From an uncultured Amylibacter sp. (GTDB lineage Bacteria; Pseudomonadota; Alphaproteobacteria; Rhodobacterales; Rhodobacteraceae): DNA of 64,000 nt. How positions within the stretch are numbered: position 1 is the first letter of the stretch; each line of letters opens with the position of its first letter. A program made the translations under genes and the position numbers. The stretch covers positions 496,001 to 560,000 of the forward strand of contig CAJIZV010000001.1 of assembly GCA_905181935.1 (NCBI GenBank). The letters are read 5' to 3'. Under the pieces are notes generated by a model. That model saw only the letters and a program-made list of their open reading frames with translations, was not told the DNA's origin and did not search any database. Shown here one piece after another: positions 1-8,913 of the stretch.

Positions 1-1912
1 CCCATTTTTTTAAAGAAGATCTGAAATATCCTGAAAATGCAACGCCAAGCGATGCTATCCCCAACATTGCACCAACCAAAGTCACTGTAAACAACCACCA
101 AGTAAAGCCATCTGCGACCAACAATAACGCTGGCGAATAAACAAATACAAAAGGAACTAGCGCTTTAGCGATGCCAAGTCGGAATGCAGTGTTGCCTGTC
201 TTGAACGGATTAGAGCCCGCAATTCCCGCTGCAGCATACGCTGCTAAAGCTACTGGTGGTGTAATATCTGCTAAAACACCATAATAAAAAACAAAGAAAT
301 GCGCTACGATTGGTTCAACATTTAATACCGCGAGTGCAGGCGCTGCTACTGCTACCAAAATAATATAGGTCGCTGTTGTAGGAATTCCTGCTCCCATAAT
401 TATACAAGAAATTGCTATTAAAATAAGAGATGTGAACAACGCCCATTGTCCTACTGTGAAATAACCAAGCAAGGGCAGAGAACTTAGAAACGTTCCAATA
501 TCAGTTGCTGTTTGCACAACAACATATCCTAGTCGGAAACCAACACCTGTTAGGGTGACAACACCTACGACCACTCCTACTGTTGCCGCTGCAGCACCAA
601 CCGCTAAAGTATTTTTTGCACCAGCTGCCAGGCTATCCCATAAATCTTTAAAAGATAGTCGGTGTGTAGGGTTTAAGAACCCAACAACAACACAGGCAAT
701 TATTCCATAAACTGCCGCATAGTCTGGAGTTTTACCAGATAGGATCATATAAACTAAAATGATCAATGGTATGAGGCTAAGCCAATGATCTTTTAAAACT
801 ACACCAAGTTTAGGTAGTTCTTCTGAACGTAAACCACGAAGTCCCAACTTCTTGGCTTCAAGGTGTACCATGATGAAAATACCAAAATAGTGAAGCAAAG
901 CTGGAAAGAGTGCTGCAGCCAACACATCACGCAATGGAATTTCTAGGTATTCGACCATTATAAAAGCAGCCGCACCCAAAATCGGTGGGGTAATTTGACC
1001 ACCTGTTGAAGATGTAGCCTCAACTGCGCCTGCAAAATGTGCAGGATAGCCTACACGTTTCATTGCAGGAATAGTAAGTGCCCCAGTGGTCACGGTGTTT
1101 GCAATGGACGAACCCGAAATTGTTCCCATAAATGCACTCGAAAAAATAGCAACCTTAGCTGGGCCACCAGAATATCGGCCAGCAACTACCATTGCCATAT
1201 CAATAAAGAGTTGCCCCAATCCAATACGAGTAGCCAACACACCAAATAGAATGAAAAGAAAAACATATTGCGCCATCACACCGATCGCGATGCCATAGAT
1301 GCCTTGGTTTGTCATATACAGGTGGTTAATAATACCAAGCCATGATGATCCACCATGCTTTAATGCTCCAGGCATCCAAGGTCCGAAATATGCAAAACCG
1401 ATAAAAATTAGACCAATGATGGGCAATGTTGGACCAACACTACGCCTAGCGGCCTCAAGTGTAAGTAAAAGTAGTGCCGATCCCATGAAAATATCTGATT
1501 GTGAAGGGTTTCCTACTCGCTGTGCCAAGGCTGATGCAGGCAGTAGCGGCAAATACATTGCTGCACCAACTGCCAAAATTGCAAAAATTATATCAATTAA
1601 AGGTATACCATCAAATCGATACCAGGCTTTAGGAAGTAGGGTATCACTTGTCTTTCGTGCACTAAATAGTAAAAATACTAACCCAAGAACAAATGATAAG
1701 TGAATACCACGGTGTACTAGTTCTCGTACAAGGCCAAAACCAGAAGCATAAAAGTGATAGACAGACATGGATACCAAAATAGCACCAATCAAATATCCAA
1801 ATAATTTACCGGTTTGGCGAAATGCTGTTTCAGGATCAAATTTTCGCTCAATTTCAGCTAGCTGTTCAGGTGTAAGTTCAGGTGTATTGTCTGCCGGCAT
1901 AATGGGTTCCAT
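1..1912 (-). CDS. TRAP transporter fused permease, TAXI type (3' end cut by window edge)
   Basis: The membrane component of a tripartite ATP-independent periplasmic transporter, with small and large permease domains fused as is usual for the TAXI class. The frame stays open from the left window edge to an ATG at 1912 (a second in-frame ATG at 1900 has a GGA upstream), giving about 637 residues, so the C-terminus lies outside. Multiple hydrophobic helices run throughout. The DctM-like half contains a glycine/threonine-rich MGAGIPTTATYIIL loop and ADITPPVALAAYAAAGIAG near the C-terminus, both typical of this family. It lies downstream of the TAXI receptor gene, separated by a strong hairpin. 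Substrate unknown; the neighbouring sugar-acid genes make a carboxylate plausible but do not prove it. Confidence 0.93.
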   Translation of the reverse strand, partial: MEPIMPADNTPELTPEQLAEIERKFDPETAFRQTGKLFGYLIGAILVSMSVYHFYASGFGLVRELVHRGIHLSFVLGLVFLLFSARKTSDTLLPKAWYRFDGIPLIDIIFAILAVGAAMYLPLLPASALAQRVGNPSQSDIFMGSALLLLTLEAARRSVGPTLPIIGLIFIGFAYFGPWMPGALKHGGSSWLGIINHLYMTNQGIYGIAIGVMAQYVFLFILFGVLATRIGLGQLFIDMAMVVAGRYSGGPAKVAIFSSAFMGTISGSSIANTVTTGALTIPAMKRVGYPAHFAGAVEATSSTGGQITPPILGAAAFIMVEYLEIPLRDVLAAALFPALLHYFGIFIMVHLEAKKLGLRGLRSEELPKLGVVLKDHWLSLIPLIILVYMILSGKTPDYAAVYGIIACVVVGFLNPTHRLSFKDLWDSLAAGAKNTLAVGAAAATVGVVVGVVTLTGVGFRLGYVVVQTATDIGTFLSSLPLLGYFTVGQWALFTSLILIAISCIIMGAGIPTTATYIILVAVAAPALAVLNVEPIVAHFFVFYYGVLADITPPVALAAYAAAGIAGSNPFKTGNTAFRLGIAKALVPFVFVYSPALLLVADGFTWWLFTVTLVGAMLGIASLGVAFSGYFRSSLKKW

Positions 1913-1930
1913 ATCAGAATGAATAAAAAC

Positions 1931-1958
1931 AGCCTCAGGCGTAAAAACGCCTGAGGCT
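1931..1958 (-). terminator. Attenuator-like hairpin between TRAP receptor and permease
   Basis: A perfect 12-bp inverted repeat (arms 1931-1942 and 1947-1958, loop of four A) lies between the stop of the receptor gene (1979) and the permease start. Read on the minus strand the stem is followed by a T-rich stretch, as in an intrinsic terminator. It would let only part of the transcription from the receptor gene reach the permease, or protect the receptor mRNA 3' end. Confidence 0.8.
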
Positions 1959-1978
1959 TATATAATTGTTTGAATGAT

Positions 1979-2983
1979 TTATTTAATCAAACCAACTTCA
2001 CGGTAGAAACGCTCAGCACCAGCGTGCAATGGCACACCTACACCAGCTAAAGCAGTGTCTGGAGTAATAGTTTTACCTTTGGCATGGCCAACATCAAGTA
2101 GCTTGCGAGACTCTTTATTCCACAATGCTTTTGTGATGTTGTAAATTAACTCATCATCTTGACTTGCAGAAGTGAACCACTGTGCGCCAACAGATACTGT
2201 TGTTGTAGATGCAACACCTTCATAGGTACCTTCTGGAATATCAGAAGATGCAAAGAAACCGTATTTTTCAGTTAAAGCATTTGCGCCTGCTCCATCGATT
2301 GGAACTAGTTTGATATCAGCAGCAGATGCCAATTCAACTAAAGATCCAGTCGGGTAACCAGCAACAACAAAAAACGCATCGATCTTACCATTTCGCAATG
2401 CTTCAGCAGCTGCACCACCCTTTAGGGCTTCTGCAGTAACATCATCAGAAGACAAACCATTAGATTCTAAAATTAGGTTAGCATCAACATAAGTGCCGGA
2501 CCCAGGTTCATCCAAAGAAACGCGTTTGCCAGCCAAATCAGCAACTGAATTTATACCACTGTCAGCCAAAGCTACGAGATGAATATGCTCTTCAAATAAT
2601 GCTGCTATTGTACGAAGGTCTGTGGCAGGCTTACTACCTTCCATTGTTCCCGTACCAGTGTAAGCCCAATAAGCAACATCAGATTGTGCGAAACCAGAAC
2701 TACGCAAACCAGAAATAATTGCGTTAACATTGTCTACAGAACCACGTGACGACACAGCAGATGCAATTAAGCCATCTACACCACAAGATCCACCTTTACC
2801 ACATTCACGTGACCCAGGAGGTTTAGAAATTGCATTAGCAATTACACCACCAACTGGGTAATAAGTATAAGCTGTTCCGCCTGTACCGATTGTGAAGAAA
2901 TTTAGCTCTTGTGCCGAAGCGTTTCCAACAAGGCCAAGTGCCAACACCGCACTTAAGGCAGCTGTTTTAATTAGTTTAATCAT
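1979..2983 (-). CDS. TAXI family TRAP transporter solute-binding receptor
   Basis: Periplasmic receptor that captures the substrate for the TRAP permease. The start at 2983 is chosen because AAGGAAA lies just upstream and a signal peptide begins directly there (MIKLIKTAALSAVLALG, ending about residue 25 at NASA-Q). Upstream in-frame starts would put charged residues before it. The mature protein opens with NFFTIGTGGTAYTYYPVGG, the glycine/threonine-rich segment typical of TAXI receptors, and is about 334 residues, normal for the family. It is first in the operon with the permease. TAXI receptors are known for glutamate/2-oxoglutarate-like ligands in some species; the ligand here is not deducible. 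Confidence 0.93.
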   Translation of the reverse strand: MIKLIKTAALSAVLALGLVGNASAQELNFFTIGTGGTAYTYYPVGGVIANAISKPPGSRECGKGGSCGVDGLIASAVSSRGSVDNVNAIISGLRSSGFAQSDVAYWAYTGTGTMEGSKPATDLRTIAALFEEHIHLVALADSGINSVADLAGKRVSLDEPGSGTYVDANLILESNGLSSDDVTAEALKGGAAAEALRNGKIDAFFVVAGYPTGSLVELASAADIKLVPIDGAGANALTEKYGFFASSDIPEGTYEGVASTTTVSVGAQWFTSASQDDELIYNITKALWNKESRKLLDVGHAKGKTITPDTALAGVGVPLHAGAERFYREVGLIK

Positions 2984-3278
2984 TTTTTTTCCTTTTTTGG
3001 TTTTCTGTTCTCTTAAAAAAATCAAATAGCTTAAAAGAGTAACAAGTTAATCTACATTTAAAGTATAATTAACTCTGTATATCTTAAATAATGATTTTAT
3101 GAAAAAAATACAACTTCATAAAACCATGTTTTATATTAATGCGATACTGCACTGTATAAAAATGAAAAAGTTTACGTCACTTACAAAAGCCCTATATCTG
3201 CTCGACCATCAGTAAATATCAAAAACTACTTAATGTTATTTTTGCGTAAAACGCACAGAGGCAATATTGTTTATGAAA

Positions 3279-3986
3279 TCAACTTAACAGCGCCCCGCCA
3301 TCAACATCCACTGTGGTACCAGTTACAAATTCATTTTGTATTACGAACATAATACCTTCAGCTACTTCATCAGAAATTCCAACACGTGGAATTAAATTTT
3401 TCTGCGTCATTTTTTCATAAAGAACCTCTCGCTCAGTGCCCTCTAACAAAACCATTGGTGTATCTATTACTCCAGGTGAAACAACATTCACACGTATGCG
3501 CGGAGATACCTCCCGAGCAACAGCGCGTGCCATAGCTTCTATTGCACCACCAACTGAGGAAAGCGCTATTTGCCCAGGCCTAGGGTTTCTCGCTGGCGAT
3601 CCTGAAACAAGGGTTATAGATCCGCCATCAGTCAAATGTTTCGCACCATAGCGAATAACATTCGCATAACCCCATAGTTTATCAAAAGATCCTTTAAAAC
3701 CATCCATATCCATATCAAGAAATGGCCCAATTGCACGACTGCCCCCTGTTGCCGCGCTAACCAAAACATCAAAAGGTGCAAGTTTGCTTAAAAGCGTCTC
3801 AACAGCGTTAACATCACGAACATCACAACTTTCGAGTGTCACACCTTTAGGTAATTGATCTATTTTAGAAGGATCTCTACTTACAGCAACAACAGAAGCT
3901 CCAGCTTTTGCTAACATTTTAACAGTTGCAAGCCCAATGCCTGAAGTACCACCGAACACTATGGCTTTTTTCTCAGAAAGATTCAT
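3279..3986 (-). CDS. Short-chain dehydrogenase-like protein lacking the YxxxK catalytic pair
   Basis: A Rossmann-fold SDR protein of 235 residues. The nucleotide-binding glycine motif is present near the N-terminus (GGTSGIG, about residues 12-18), as are a serine-bearing strand (LVSGSPA) and the VNVVSPGVIDTPM segment after the active site. The catalytic Tyr-x-x-x-Lys is missing: the aligned stretch reads GQIALSSVGGAIEA, so isoleucine and serine replace Tyr and Lys. It may therefore bind NAD(P) without classical SDR chemistry or act by another mechanism. It lies 88 bp downstream of a canonical SDR and runs in the same direction as uxuA, so it may belong to the sugar-acid operon. Confidence 0.85.
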   Translation of the reverse strand: MNLSEKKAIVFGGTSGIGLATVKMLAKAGASVVAVSRDPSKIDQLPKGVTLESCDVRDVNAVETLLSKLAPFDVLVSAATGGSRAIGPFLDMDMDGFKGSFDKLWGYANVIRYGAKHLTDGGSITLVSGSPARNPRPGQIALSSVGGAIEAMARAVAREVSPRIRVNVVSPGVIDTPMVLLEGTEREVLYEKMTQKNLIPRVGISDEVAEGIMFVIQNEFVTGTTVDVDGGALLS

Positions 3987-4074
3987 TTGATATTCCTTAT
4001 AATATTTACACGTTTAATTAAGATGTCTGCTTCGGATTTATAAAGTAGTCCTAAACTGGCAAGATAGAAATAGT

Positions 4075-4851
4075 TCATACTCCAATATATGCCAATAATG
4101 CCCCATCGATTTTAAAATCGCTACCACTGCAAAAACCAGATGTTTCACTACACAAAAAATCAATTAGCGCGCTAGTTTCCTCTATTGTACCGACACGGCC
4201 AATGGGATGGCATTTGCCAAACTCAGCAATAGTATCTTCAATTGGATTTCCTTCCCCTACAACAACTTGCGCGGCATACTCCAAAAGTGGTGTGCGAATT
4301 GAACCGGGGCTTATTGAATTTACACGGATATTGTCTTTGGCCGCATCTACGGCTTGTGCTCGAACCAGCGCATGAATAGCACCTTTGCTGGTAGCATAGG
4401 CGAGCACATTATGCTGATTAGAATGACCTTGAACAGACGATACGTGCACAATTGACCCACCACCTCTCGCTTTCATTAATGGGTAGGCAAAGTGTGATGT
4501 CAAAAAGCAGGAGTTAAGATTGGTTGATATAACTCGGTTCCAATGATTAATATCTGTTGTTTCAGTGTCACCGTATGTTTGAATAGCCGCTGCATTTACC
4601 AAGATGTCTATTCCTGTATCCTCTAATGCAATACTACCTATCCAAGCTTCTACTTGTGCGGGATCTGACACATCAACTTTAGAAACTTTTATATTCATAC
4701 CTGCCCCAGCCTTTATAGCTTTTTTATTTATATCTTCATCAATTCCACAAATAAATACCTTTGCACCTTCGCGTGCAAAATGTAGTGCTGCGCCCAATCC
4801 AATACCACTTGATCCCGTGACAACTGCAACCTTTCCTGCAAACTTTTTCAT
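4075..4851 (-). CDS. Short-chain dehydrogenase/reductase, classical SDR
   Basis: NAD(P)-dependent oxidoreductase of 258 residues. The cofactor motif TGSSGIGLGAAL is at about residues 12-23 and a catalytic serine lies in IVHVSSVQG. The Tyr-x-x-x-Lys pair is intact in LAYATSKGAIHAL. The C-terminal IRVNSISPGSIRTPL is the usual conserved loop. It lies 32 bp downstream of uxuA, most likely in one transcript. In such a setting SDRs commonly reduce fructuronate/tagaturonate-type keto acids to aldonates, here the substrate of UxuA. That assignment is an inference from position, since SDR substrate cannot be read from sequence. Confidence 0.9.
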   Translation of the reverse strand: MKKFAGKVAVVTGSSGIGLGAALHFAREGAKVFICGIDEDINKKAIKAGAGMNIKVSKVDVSDPAQVEAWIGSIALEDTGIDILVNAAAIQTYGDTETTDINHWNRVISTNLNSCFLTSHFAYPLMKARGGGSIVHVSSVQGHSNQHNVLAYATSKGAIHALVRAQAVDAAKDNIRVNSISPGSIRTPLLEYAAQVVVGEGNPIEDTIAEFGKCHPIGRVGTIEETSALIDFLCSETSGFCSGSDFKIDGALLAYIGV

Positions 4852-4883
4852 TTATATCTCCATATTTAATGATGTTATTATGG

Positions 4884-6065
4884 CTATGCTTCAAATACAT
4901 GTTCAAATGTTTTAATAACGCCTCGTAATTCTGCTAGACCCTTTAAGCGCCCAATGGCAGAATACCCAGCATTAGTTTCTTTCAAAATATCATCCAGAAG
5001 TAGGTGCCCGTGATCAGGGCGCATCGGAAACTGCCAATCAATACGCCCTTCATCACGTCGCCGGCTTTCTTCCTCAATAAGAAGCTTCACAATTTCAATC
5101 ATATTTGTTGATCCCTCAAGATGATCCGCTTCATAAAACCCCCCCCCTTTTTCACGTTGTACATTTCGCAAATGTGCAAATTGAATGCGAGGCGAGAATT
5201 CTTTAATAATGCTTAGTAAGTCATTATCCTCAGACGCACCAAGTGAACCCGTGCAAAAGGTAATACCATTTGCCAAAGACGGGAACGCTTCGAAAATAGT
5301 CCTGTAATCTTTGGCCGTACTTAAGACCCTAGGCAACCCAAATAAAGAAAACGGTGGATCATCTGGATGAAGGCCCATCCTAAGACCCAACTCGTCGGCC
5401 AGAGGAATAATTTCACCCAAAAAGGATATTAGGTTTCGCCTCAGGTCAGTATTAGAAAATCCATAAAATTTAGCAATACATTTGCTGATACCTTCACGTG
5501 TGTGGCTGCCCTCAGAACCTGGCAGCCCTGCAATTATATTTTGTTCTAAGACTTTAATATCCTGCACGTTTAATTCTTTAAATCGAACTTCGGCAAGAGA
5601 TATTACATCTGTTGAATATGATGAATCAGCATTTGGGCGGTTAAGAATAAACATGTCATAAGTGGCAAAATCAATGGGATCAAAGCGCAGCGCCAGACCA
5701 CCGTTGGGAGCACTAAATCTAAGATCAGTTCGGGTCCAATCAACTACTGGCATAAAGTTATAGCAAATTACTTCTAAGCCTGCCTCTGCAAGGTTTTTCA
5801 TGGTGCTTTTAAATGCTGCTACATGTGCAGTTGCACCGGCTCCAAAAAGCTTAATTTCAGTCGGAACAGGAATACTTTCAACTACCGACCAAACTAGCCC
5901 TGCTTGTTGAATTTCTTTTTGTCGGGCATAAATATCTTCCAGTGTCCAGACCTGGCCGTCATAACATTCATGCAAAGCAGTTACTATATCTGTAGCTCCA
6001 GATTGCCTAGCATAATCCAAAGTAACGGGATCTGATGGTCCGTACCATCTCCAAGATTGATACAT
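4884..6065 (-). CDS. uxuA: Mannonate dehydratase
   Basis: Dehydrates D-mannonate to 2-keto-3-deoxy-D-gluconate (EC 4.2.1.8) in hexuronate breakdown. The family hallmark opens the protein (MYQSWRWYGPSDPVTL), followed by VICYNFMPVVDWTRTDL, the GLHPDDPP metal-site region, QFAHLRN and RPDHGHLLLDD. Length is 393 residues from the chosen ATG at 6065, normal for UxuA. That start has GGAG at a good distance; the ATG at 6074 and a TTG at 6080 sit on top of the same GGAG. A run of nine C on the plus strand (5139-5147) lies inside the gene but keeps frame. Divergent from a GntR regulator, which probably controls it. Confidence 0.95.
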   Translation of the reverse strand: MYQSWRWYGPSDPVTLDYARQSGATDIVTALHECYDGQVWTLEDIYARQKEIQQAGLVWSVVESIPVPTEIKLFGAGATAHVAAFKSTMKNLAEAGLEVICYNFMPVVDWTRTDLRFSAPNGGLALRFDPIDFATYDMFILNRPNADSSYSTDVISLAEVRFKELNVQDIKVLEQNIIAGLPGSEGSHTREGISKCIAKFYGFSNTDLRRNLISFLGEIIPLADELGLRMGLHPDDPPFSLFGLPRVLSTAKDYRTIFEAFPSLANGITFCTGSLGASEDNDLLSIIKEFSPRIQFAHLRNVQREKGGGFYEADHLEGSTNMIEIVKLLIEEESRRRDEGRIDWQFPMRPDHGHLLLDDILKETNAGYSAIGRLKGLAELRGVIKTFEHVFEA

Positions 6066-6287
6066 AATAAACATCTCCAAAGCTTATGAGGGTCTACTCT
6101 GCAGTTTTAACTCAGATTTTACAATTTATTTATTGGACCAGTTAAAACTACTTAACTGTTATCTAAATAAAACTTTAATTTATGATTATGTTAACTTACT
6201 GATATGTATTATTATTTTAAAATTTAAAAAATCTTGTATTCTAATTTATACGCAGTAATACTAATCTGGACCAACAAGGTATTGAAA
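6066..6287. promoter_or_regulatory. Divergent promoter region between uxuA and the GntR gene
   Basis: A 222-bp very AT-rich gap that must hold both start-proximal promoters. Two features stand out. One is an inverted repeat with 10-bp arms, AGTTTTAACT at 6103-6112 and its complement at 6140-6149. The other is the palindromic heptamer TGGACCA, which occurs twice, at 6134-6140 and 6267-6273. The second copy is about 15 bp before the GntR start, where autorepression would be expected. These are candidate operators for the adjacent FadR/UxuR-type regulator; no binding has been shown. Confidence 0.5.
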
Positions 6288-7001
6288 ATGTCAAATAAAT
6301 TAGCACCATTAGATTTGGCACAAGTAGGTAAAACCTCAAGCTCTGTAGATATTTTAGTACAGCAAATTAAAACTTATATATCTGAATATAAGCTCAAAGT
6401 CGGTGACACACTACCAAGCGAACGAGACCTTGGTGAAATGTTTGGTAGTGCACGTAACACAGTTCGAGAAGCAATTCGTATACTAAAAGCCTATGGGGTC
6501 ATAGATGTTAAGCCAAAAGTTGGTGCCATAATTGTTAATAGGCACATGGATGCAGCACTAGATTTATTTTCTTTTCAAATCACAATGTCGCACGAAATAT
6601 TTACAGATATACAAGGGTTTCGCAGGTTGGTTGAAATAGGTTTAGTTGATCAACTTTTTGAGAATCTAACCAATACTAATCTACTAAAATTACACAAGAT
6701 AAACGATGCTATACTTTTATCTAGATCACCTTCAGAATCCGCACAGTTTGATTTTAATTTTCATTCTACGATGCTATCATATGCTGGAAATGATACAGTG
6801 CTTGCAGTTTATAATACGATGAAATCCATTATTTTAAGGCTAATGGAAACAGGCAAGCATGAGGATGGGCAATTAAGAACGCATGAACAGCATTTGCTTA
6901 TCCTGAATATGTTGAAAAACAGGGACCGACTTGGCTTTAAATACCACATGTCAGCACATTTTGATCAGGGTCTAAAATATATCAAGAGGACCCCAAAATG
7001 A
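6288..7001 (+). CDS. GntR family (FadR/FCD subfamily) transcriptional regulator
   Basis: A DNA-binding regulator of 237 residues. The winged-helix domain lies in the first 90 residues (LPSERDLGEMFGSARNTVRE is the classic GntR helix-turn-helix). The rest is an all-helical FCD ligand-binding domain with spaced histidines (FNFHSTMLSYAGN and HMSAHFDQ) that in this class often bind a metal and a carboxylate effector. Start ATG 6288 is preceded by AAGG; an upstream TTG would add 18 residues not typical for the family. Divergent from uxuA and overlapping the next gene by four bases. Likely senses an aldonate or hexuronate intermediate, as UxuR/ExuR do; the effector is inferred. Confidence 0.92.
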   Translation: MSNKLAPLDLAQVGKTSSSVDILVQQIKTYISEYKLKVGDTLPSERDLGEMFGSARNTVREAIRILKAYGVIDVKPKVGAIIVNRHMDAALDLFSFQITMSHEIFTDIQGFRRLVEIGLVDQLFENLTNTNLLKLHKINDAILLSRSPSESAQFDFNFHSTMLSYAGNDTVLAVYNTMKSIILRLMETGKHEDGQLRTHEQHLLILNMLKNRDRLGFKYHMSAHFDQGLKYIKRTPK

Positions 7002-7867
7002 TTATAGAAATTCTTGGGGCTGCTAGGGATGGAATTGGCGAAAGTCCATTTTGGGATGCTCAAACTGATACGGTTTGGTCCGTAGATATTACTGGCAAAC
7101 ACATCCGCAAACGATGGCTGACTAATGGCAAAACCAAGACTTGGGATACGCATGATCTACCCACTGCATTGGCGAGACGCTCAACTGGAGGTGCAGTGGT
7201 TTCATTTGCAAAAAGTGTTGCCCTTTGGGATGAAAAAGGCACAATTAATATTGCCCATCCAGAGACTGATCTATTTATGCGATTAAACGAAGGAAAGTGT
7301 GATCCACGTGGCCGCTTTTGGGTAACTAGCATGGAAAATAATATGACAGATGGATTAATCGCGCGCTCACAAGATATGGCGTGTGGGCGGTTATTTCGAA
7401 TTGATGGAAAATCAGTTACAGCCTGCAGTGAAGCCGAATTTGGCATTCCAAATACGATGGCGTGGTCACCAGATTGCAAAAAGTTTTATCTTGGAGACTC
7501 ACTGAGGAACACCATTTGGGTCTGGGATTATGATAATGAATCCGGTCAAATTACAAATAGAAAGATCCATGTGTCAGGCGGACCAGGCATACCAGATGGA
7601 TCATGTATAGATAGTGAAGGCTTCCTATGGACTGCACGATTTGGGGCTAGCCGAGTAATTCGTTACGACCCAAATGGGAAAATCGATCGTGAAATTATGT
7701 TGCCCGTTGTAAATCCAACAGCTACTACATTTGGCGGTACCGACCTCAAGACATTAATTGTGACTTCAGCCAAATTTGGAATAAAAAATCCCGGGTATAA
7801 CGATGGAGCAATGCTGACTATTAAAACTAATATCCGCGGACAAAGCGAAAATTGGTTTTCAGGATGA
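6998..7867 (+). CDS. SMP-30/gluconolactonase/LRE family lactonase
   Basis: A six-bladed beta-propeller hydrolase that opens sugar lactones to aldonates using one divalent metal. The expected metal and active-site positions are visible: Glu15 in IGESPFWD, the asparagine in LNEGKCDPRGRFWV, the asparagine in GIPNTMAWSPD, and the aspartate in PDGSCID. Length 289 is normal. The ATG overlaps the stop of the GntR gene (ATGA), indicating translational coupling and a shared transcript. In this context it probably hydrolyses the lactone of the aldonic acid handled by UxuA or by the following genes; which sugar is not deducible. Confidence 0.9.
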   Translation: MIIEILGAARDGIGESPFWDAQTDTVWSVDITGKHIRKRWLTNGKTKTWDTHDLPTALARRSTGGAVVSFAKSVALWDEKGTINIAHPETDLFMRLNEGKCDPRGRFWVTSMENNMTDGLIARSQDMACGRLFRIDGKSVTACSEAEFGIPNTMAWSPDCKKFYLGDSLRNTIWVWDYDNESGQITNRKIHVSGGPGIPDGSCIDSEGFLWTARFGASRVIRYDPNGKIDREIMLPVVNPTATTFGGTDLKTLIVTSAKFGIKNPGYNDGAMLTIKTNIRGQSENWFSG

Positions 7868-7979
7868 AACACCAAATAAGTATATTTAAAAAATACTACA
7901 ATAATTTTCTGATAAACCAAAAATAGGATGGTTTCTGTACTAAAAAATTATAACGAAATAAATATTTTGCACGTTCAAT

Positions 7980-7995
7980 AATTGGTAGGACAATT
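7980..7995. promoter_or_regulatory. Candidate GntR/UxuR-type operator upstream of the FAH gene
   Basis: The sequence AATTGGTAGGACAATT has 5-bp inverted arms and resembles the E. coli UxuR/ExuR operator pattern (AATTGGTATACCAATT). It lies five bases before a perfect TATAAT at 8000-8005, within the 192-bp gap ahead of the FAH gene, so a repressor bound here would cover the promoter. The resemblance was judged by eye from remembered consensus. The rest of 7868-8059 is AT-rich with nothing else clear. Confidence 0.45.
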
Positions 7996-8059
7996 GGTTT
8001 ATAATACTGCATCCTTTTTGCACGGCCATGATAGATATTAAACCTTAAGGAGAATGATT

Positions 8060-8902
8060 ATGAAACTACTTAGACTTGGCGCTGTAGGGTCAGAAATACC
8101 CTGTATCTTGGATGAAAATAATATAGCTCGAAATGTATCAAGCATCGTATCAGATTTTACTCCTGATACGATACCCAATCTTAAAGGGCTTTTATCAGGA
8201 GTGTCTATTGATGGGTTACCCGCTGTACCAATGGATAATGTACGAGTAGCAACACCAATGGCCCAACCACGAAATATTTATTGTATTGGCTTAAACTATT
8301 CAGACCACGCAGCTGAAGCTGGCATGGCTATTCCTGATGAACCTATTCTGTTCAACAAATCTTCTGGCACCTTTTGTGCCGCTTTTGATCCAATTTTATT
8401 TGCCCCAAAAATGACTAAATTAGATTGGGAAGTTGAACTCGGTATCGTGATTGGAAAACCAGCCCTAAACATCTCTAAGGCCCAAGCTCTAGACCATATT
8501 TTGGGCTACACTTTGGTCAACGACGTGTCCGAACGTGCCTGGCAATTGGAGCGTGGAGGACAATGGGCTAAGGGCAAAGGATTTCCAAACTTTTGCCCAA
8601 CTGGACCTTGGATTGTAACAGGTGACGAAGTAAATGATGGGCGCTCTCTGTCTATGTGGCTTGATGTAAATGGAACGCGCATGCAAACAGGAAATACAGA
8701 CACCATGATATTTAACATCCCAACCATTGTAAGTTATCTGTCTGAATTTATGCGATTGGAGGCTGGTGATCTTATCTGTACTGGCACGCCTCCAGGAGTT
8801 GGTTCGGGCATGAATCCACCCAGATACCTGAATATTGGTGATAATATTAAATTAGGAATCGATGGGCTGGGTGAGCAAACTCAGACTGTCATAGCACTAT
8901 AG
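8060..8902 (+). CDS. Fumarylacetoacetate hydrolase family protein (acylpyruvate/diketo-deoxy sugar-acid hydrolase)
   Basis: A metal-dependent C-C bond hydrolase of 280 residues. The start at 8060 has AAGGAG seven bases upstream; an ATG at 8054 touches the same site. The N-terminal cap is followed by the FAH core: IYCIGLNYSDHAAEAG, then LDWEVELGIVIGK (the conserved acidic metal ligands), GYTLVNDVSERAWQ, and LICTGTPPGVGSG near the end. Relatives cleave 2,4-diketo-3-deoxy aldonates to pyruvate plus a hydroxy acid. The gene is followed after 11 bp by an SDR of the deoxy-ketoaldonate dehydrogenase type, the same pair seen in non-phosphorylative L-fucose/L-rhamnose pathways. Substrate stereochemistry cannot be assigned. 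Confidence 0.9.
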   Translation: MKLLRLGAVGSEIPCILDENNIARNVSSIVSDFTPDTIPNLKGLLSGVSIDGLPAVPMDNVRVATPMAQPRNIYCIGLNYSDHAAEAGMAIPDEPILFNKSSGTFCAAFDPILFAPKMTKLDWEVELGIVIGKPALNISKAQALDHILGYTLVNDVSERAWQLERGGQWAKGKGFPNFCPTGPWIVTGDEVNDGRSLSMWLDVNGTRMQTGNTDTMIFNIPTIVSYLSEFMRLEAGDLICTGTPPGVGSGMNPPRYLNIGDNIKLGIDGLGEQTQTVIAL

Positions 8903-8913
8903 GAGTATAGAAA

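Noticed and set aside
1037-1703. Three plus-strand open frames
   Set aside because: They lie opposite the TRAP permease gene, whose minus-strand translation is continuous and clearly conserved; the plus-strand peptides look like no family.
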